In this document: positions 31,780 through 33,539 of the stretch, piece after piece
Layout: the number at the start of each line of letters is the position of its first letter
How positions within the stretch are numbered: position 1 is the stretch's first letter
Origin: Rhodobiaceae bacterium
GTDB taxonomy: Bacteria; Pseudomonadota; Alphaproteobacteria; Micropepsales; Micropepsaceae
Assembly (NCBI GenBank): GCA_009885515.1
Contig: VFKO01000354.1
Coordinates: 1 to 33,539, forward strand
Length of the DNA stretch: 33,539 bases
Direction of reading: 5' to 3'
Notes under the pieces: model-generated
The model's input: only the letters and a program-made list of their open reading frames with translations
Databases searched by the model: none
Told to the model about the DNA's origin: nothing
Program-made: the position numbers and the translations under genes

Positions 31780-32153
31780 TCGCCCTCGATGCTTCTGCTC
31801 TCATCGCGCTGTTAAAGCTGGAGCCCGGATGGGAAGTTGTGGAACAGCATCTGCGGGCTTCAATCATTTCCTCGGTCAACTTGGCCGAAACCCTCAGCAA
31901 ATATGCCGAGTATGGTGGCGACATCGACCAGGCTATGTCGCTGTTTGAGGAAGCCGCCATCGAAATCGTCCCGGCCAGTTTTGAGCAAGCAGTTGACGTT
32001 TCCCGTTTGCGCTTGCCGACCAGGGCGTTCGGCCTTTCACTCGGGGACCGTTTCTGCTTTGCCTTGGCGCGTGAGCGCAAAATTCCCGTGCTGACGGCCG
32101 AGCATATCTGGGACAAAGTCAAGGTCGGTGTGAAAGTTGTTCGAATTCGCTGA
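31776..32153 (+). CDS. vapC: PIN-domain ribonuclease toxin (VapC family)
   Basis: 125 residues from the GTG at 31776, which overlaps the antitoxin stop; a GTG at 31764 is less likely because the family begins MIALDASAL. PIN active-site acids: Asp5 (IALDASAL), Glu38 (NLAETLSKY) and Asp91 (SLGDRFCFALA), with Glu109 in LTAEHIW where most members have Asp. VapC toxins cut specific tRNA or rRNA sites and are neutralised by the antitoxin. The active site looks intact, apart from the Asp-to-Glu change. Confidence 0.92.
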   Translation: MIALDASALIALLKLEPGWEVVEQHLRASIISSVNLAETLSKYAEYGGDIDQAMSLFEEAAIEIVPASFEQAVDVSRLRLPTRAFGLSLGDRFCFALARERKIPVLTAEHIWDKVKVGVKVVRIR

Positions 32154-32194
32154 CCGATTGTGCCAGTGTCGGTCCCAACGGAGAATTCATCACC

Positions 32195-33539
32195 ATGACC
32201 AAAACCATCCGTATCGGCTGCGCTTCCGGCTTCTGGGGCGACAGTTTCACCGCCGCCCCCCAGCTCGTCGCCAAGGGTAACATCCAGTATCTCGTCTTCG
32301 ACTATCTGGCCGAGATCACCATGTCGATCATGGCCCGCCAGCGCGAGAAGGATCCGAACTTCGGCTATGCGCACGACTTCGTCACCGTCACCATGGCCGG
32401 TATCGCGCGCGAAGTGGCCGAGAAGAAAATCAAGGTCATCGCCAACGCCGGCGGCATGAACCCCAAAGCCTGCGCCGCCGCCCTCGAAGCGCTGCTCGCC
32501 AAACAGGGCGTGACGCTGAAGGTCGCCTATGTCGATGGCGACGATGTGCTGCCGCAACTCGATAAGTGGAAAAACCAAGGTGTCACCGAAATGTTCACCG
32601 GCGCACCGCTTCCCGAAAAGCCCATCAGCATGAACGCCTATCTCGGCGGCTTCCCGATTGCAGCAGCACTCGCCAAAGGCGCCGATGTCGTCATCACCGG
32701 CCGCTGCGTCGATAGCGCGGTGACGCTCGGCGCCTGTATCCACGAGTTCGGCTGGACCGCGAAGGACTACGACAAACTCGCCGGCGGCAGCCTCGCCGGT
32801 CACATCGTTGAGTGTGGCGCCCAGGCCTGCGGCGGCATCTTCACCGACTGGGAGCAGGTGCCGGAGTGGGAAAACATCGGCTACGCTATCGCCGAAGTCT
32901 CGCCTGACGGCAGCTTCACTGCCACCAAACCCGAAGGCACCGGCGGCCTGGTCTCCGTTGGCACCGTCGGCGAACAGATGCTCTACGAAATCGGCGACCC
33001 GCAGGCCTATATGCTGCCCGACGTCGCCTGCGATTTCAGCCAAGTTCGCCTTGAGCAAAAAGGCAAGGACCGCGTTAGCGTTTCCAGCGCCAAGGGTTAC
33101 GCGCCGACCGCAACTTACAAATGCTCCACCACCTTTGAAGACGGCTACCGCATCGGCAATCTGGTTTCCATCGGTGGCATCGACGCGGCGGCCAAGGCCA
33201 GGCGCACCGGCGAGGCCGTCCTCAAACGCATGGAAGGCATCCTGCGCCAGCGTAATTGGGGACAGTTTACCGAAACCAGCATCGAAATCTTGGGCGACGA
33301 AGACAGCTATGGACCGCACAAGCACCGCATCGCCGGGCGAGAAGCGATCCTGAAATTGGCCGCCAAGCACGCCCGCAAGGAACCGCTGGAACTGATGATG
33401 CGCGAACTGACCTCGTCCGGCACCTCCTTTGCGCCCGGCACCTCGGGCTATGCGGGCCTGCGTCCGAAAGTGGCGCCCGTCGTGCGCCATTTTTCGTGCC
33501 TGATTCCCAAGAAAGACGTCAGCGTCACGGTGCATGTGG
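32195..33539 (+). CDS. AtuA-family protein (acyclic terpene utilization / DUF1446), 3' end outside window
   Basis: At least 448 codons from the ATG at 32195 (GGAG at 32180-32183); the gene runs off the window. The N-terminus IRIGCASGFWGDS, VFDYLAEITMSIMARQREKDP (in parts) and GYAHDFV, plus VIANAGGMNPKACA and VVITGRCVDSAVTLG, are clear DUF1446/AtuA signatures. In Pseudomonas AtuA belongs to the citronellol/geraniol cluster, but its reaction is not established and related genes occur in other acyl-CoA pathways. Next to an acyl-CoA dehydrogenase it fits branched acyl-CoA degradation. Confidence 0.92.
   Translation, partial: MTKTIRIGCASGFWGDSFTAAPQLVAKGNIQYLVFDYLAEITMSIMARQREKDPNFGYAHDFVTVTMAGIAREVAEKKIKVIANAGGMNPKACAAALEALLAKQGVTLKVAYVDGDDVLPQLDKWKNQGVTEMFTGAPLPEKPISMNAYLGGFPIAAALAKGADVVITGRCVDSAVTLGACIHEFGWTAKDYDKLAGGSLAGHIVECGAQACGGIFTDWEQVPEWENIGYAIAEVSPDGSFTATKPEGTGGLVSVGTVGEQMLYEIGDPQAYMLPDVACDFSQVRLEQKGKDRVSVSSAKGYAPTATYKCSTTFEDGYRIGNLVSIGGIDAAAKARRTGEAVLKRMEGILRQRNWGQFTETSIEILGDEDSYGPHKHRIAGREAILKLAAKHARKEPLELMMRELTSSGTSFAPGTSGYAGLRPKVAPVVRHFSCLIPKKDVSVTVHV

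Noticed and set aside
29438..33535. Huge open frame on the minus strand opposite the acyl-CoA dehydrogenase, toxin-antitoxin and AtuA genes, continuous with the serine hydrolase.
   Set aside because: It is antisense to well-supported genes whose GC-rich codon bias keeps the opposite frame open. The protein-like part starts only at about 29437, where a signal peptide and ribosome-binding site appear.
1..33539. tRNA, rRNA, CRISPR arrays, replication origin and intact transposase genes.
   Set aside because: None was recognised when reading both strands. The repeats found are dispersed or inverted pairs, not regularly spaced arrays.

Overview
The window looks like a chromosomal segment of an alphaproteobacterium. 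Support comes from a candidate GGAAT-N16-CGTT ECF-type promoter, a GTTC-N7-GTTC SOS box of the alphaproteobacterial kind, a palindromic intergenic repeat of a type common in that class, and the gene content (AtuA-family protein, CaiB/BaiF transferase, compact type II secretion cluster). The species cannot be fixed from the sequence; a Rhizomicrobium/Micropepsaceae-like organism is only a guess.

Layout. 4-2923 (minus): an outer-membrane beta-barrel protein and a secreted S8 subtilase with a tract of about 100 Ser/Gly/Asp residues. 3005-4281 (plus): an ECF sigma factor and its membrane anti-sigma factor, divergent from the protease. 4372-4980: a SCO1/SenC copper protein. 5103-11632: an eight-gene type II secretion operon in the order F-H-I-J-K-O-E-G, with no gspC, D, L, M or N in the window. 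11642-14045 (minus): a tightly overlapping ppx-rlmE-ccmG-like operon. It is preceded by a leader of about 380 nt carrying clustered AACAGGAC motifs and a sigma-70-like promoter overlapped by a LexA-type box.

14350-17400 is the most unusual part. An FAD-dependent oxidoreductase and a small membrane protein lie between 86-bp inverted repeats that align without gaps. Outside these is a pair of ~80-bp direct repeats, one of which abuts the surviving C-terminus of a PIN-domain toxin gene. A REP-like hairpin is also present. No transposase is visible. This looks like a rearranged or mobilised cassette.

17541-20807 is a large membrane PAS/GGDEF/EAL protein. 20971-21555 (minus) is an unknown secreted Cys-containing protein. 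21694-24897 holds a CNT-family nucleoside transporter, a small membrane protein and a GPH/MFS-type symporter. 24827-29437 (minus) holds a luciferase-like monooxygenase, a membrane protein, a CaiB/BaiF CoA-transferase and a class-C beta-lactamase-like serine hydrolase with a C-terminal membrane domain. 29597-33539 (plus) holds a DUF1801-type protein with a probable CTG start, an acyl-CoA dehydrogenase, a toxin-antitoxin pair with its own operator-like palindrome, and the 5' part of an AtuA-family gene.

The sigma/anti-sigma pair, acidic subtilase, barrel protein and secretion machinery may form one regulated export module. The right third looks like acyl-CoA or terpenoid-type catabolism plus transport. 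No tRNA, rRNA, CRISPR array or intact transposase was seen.
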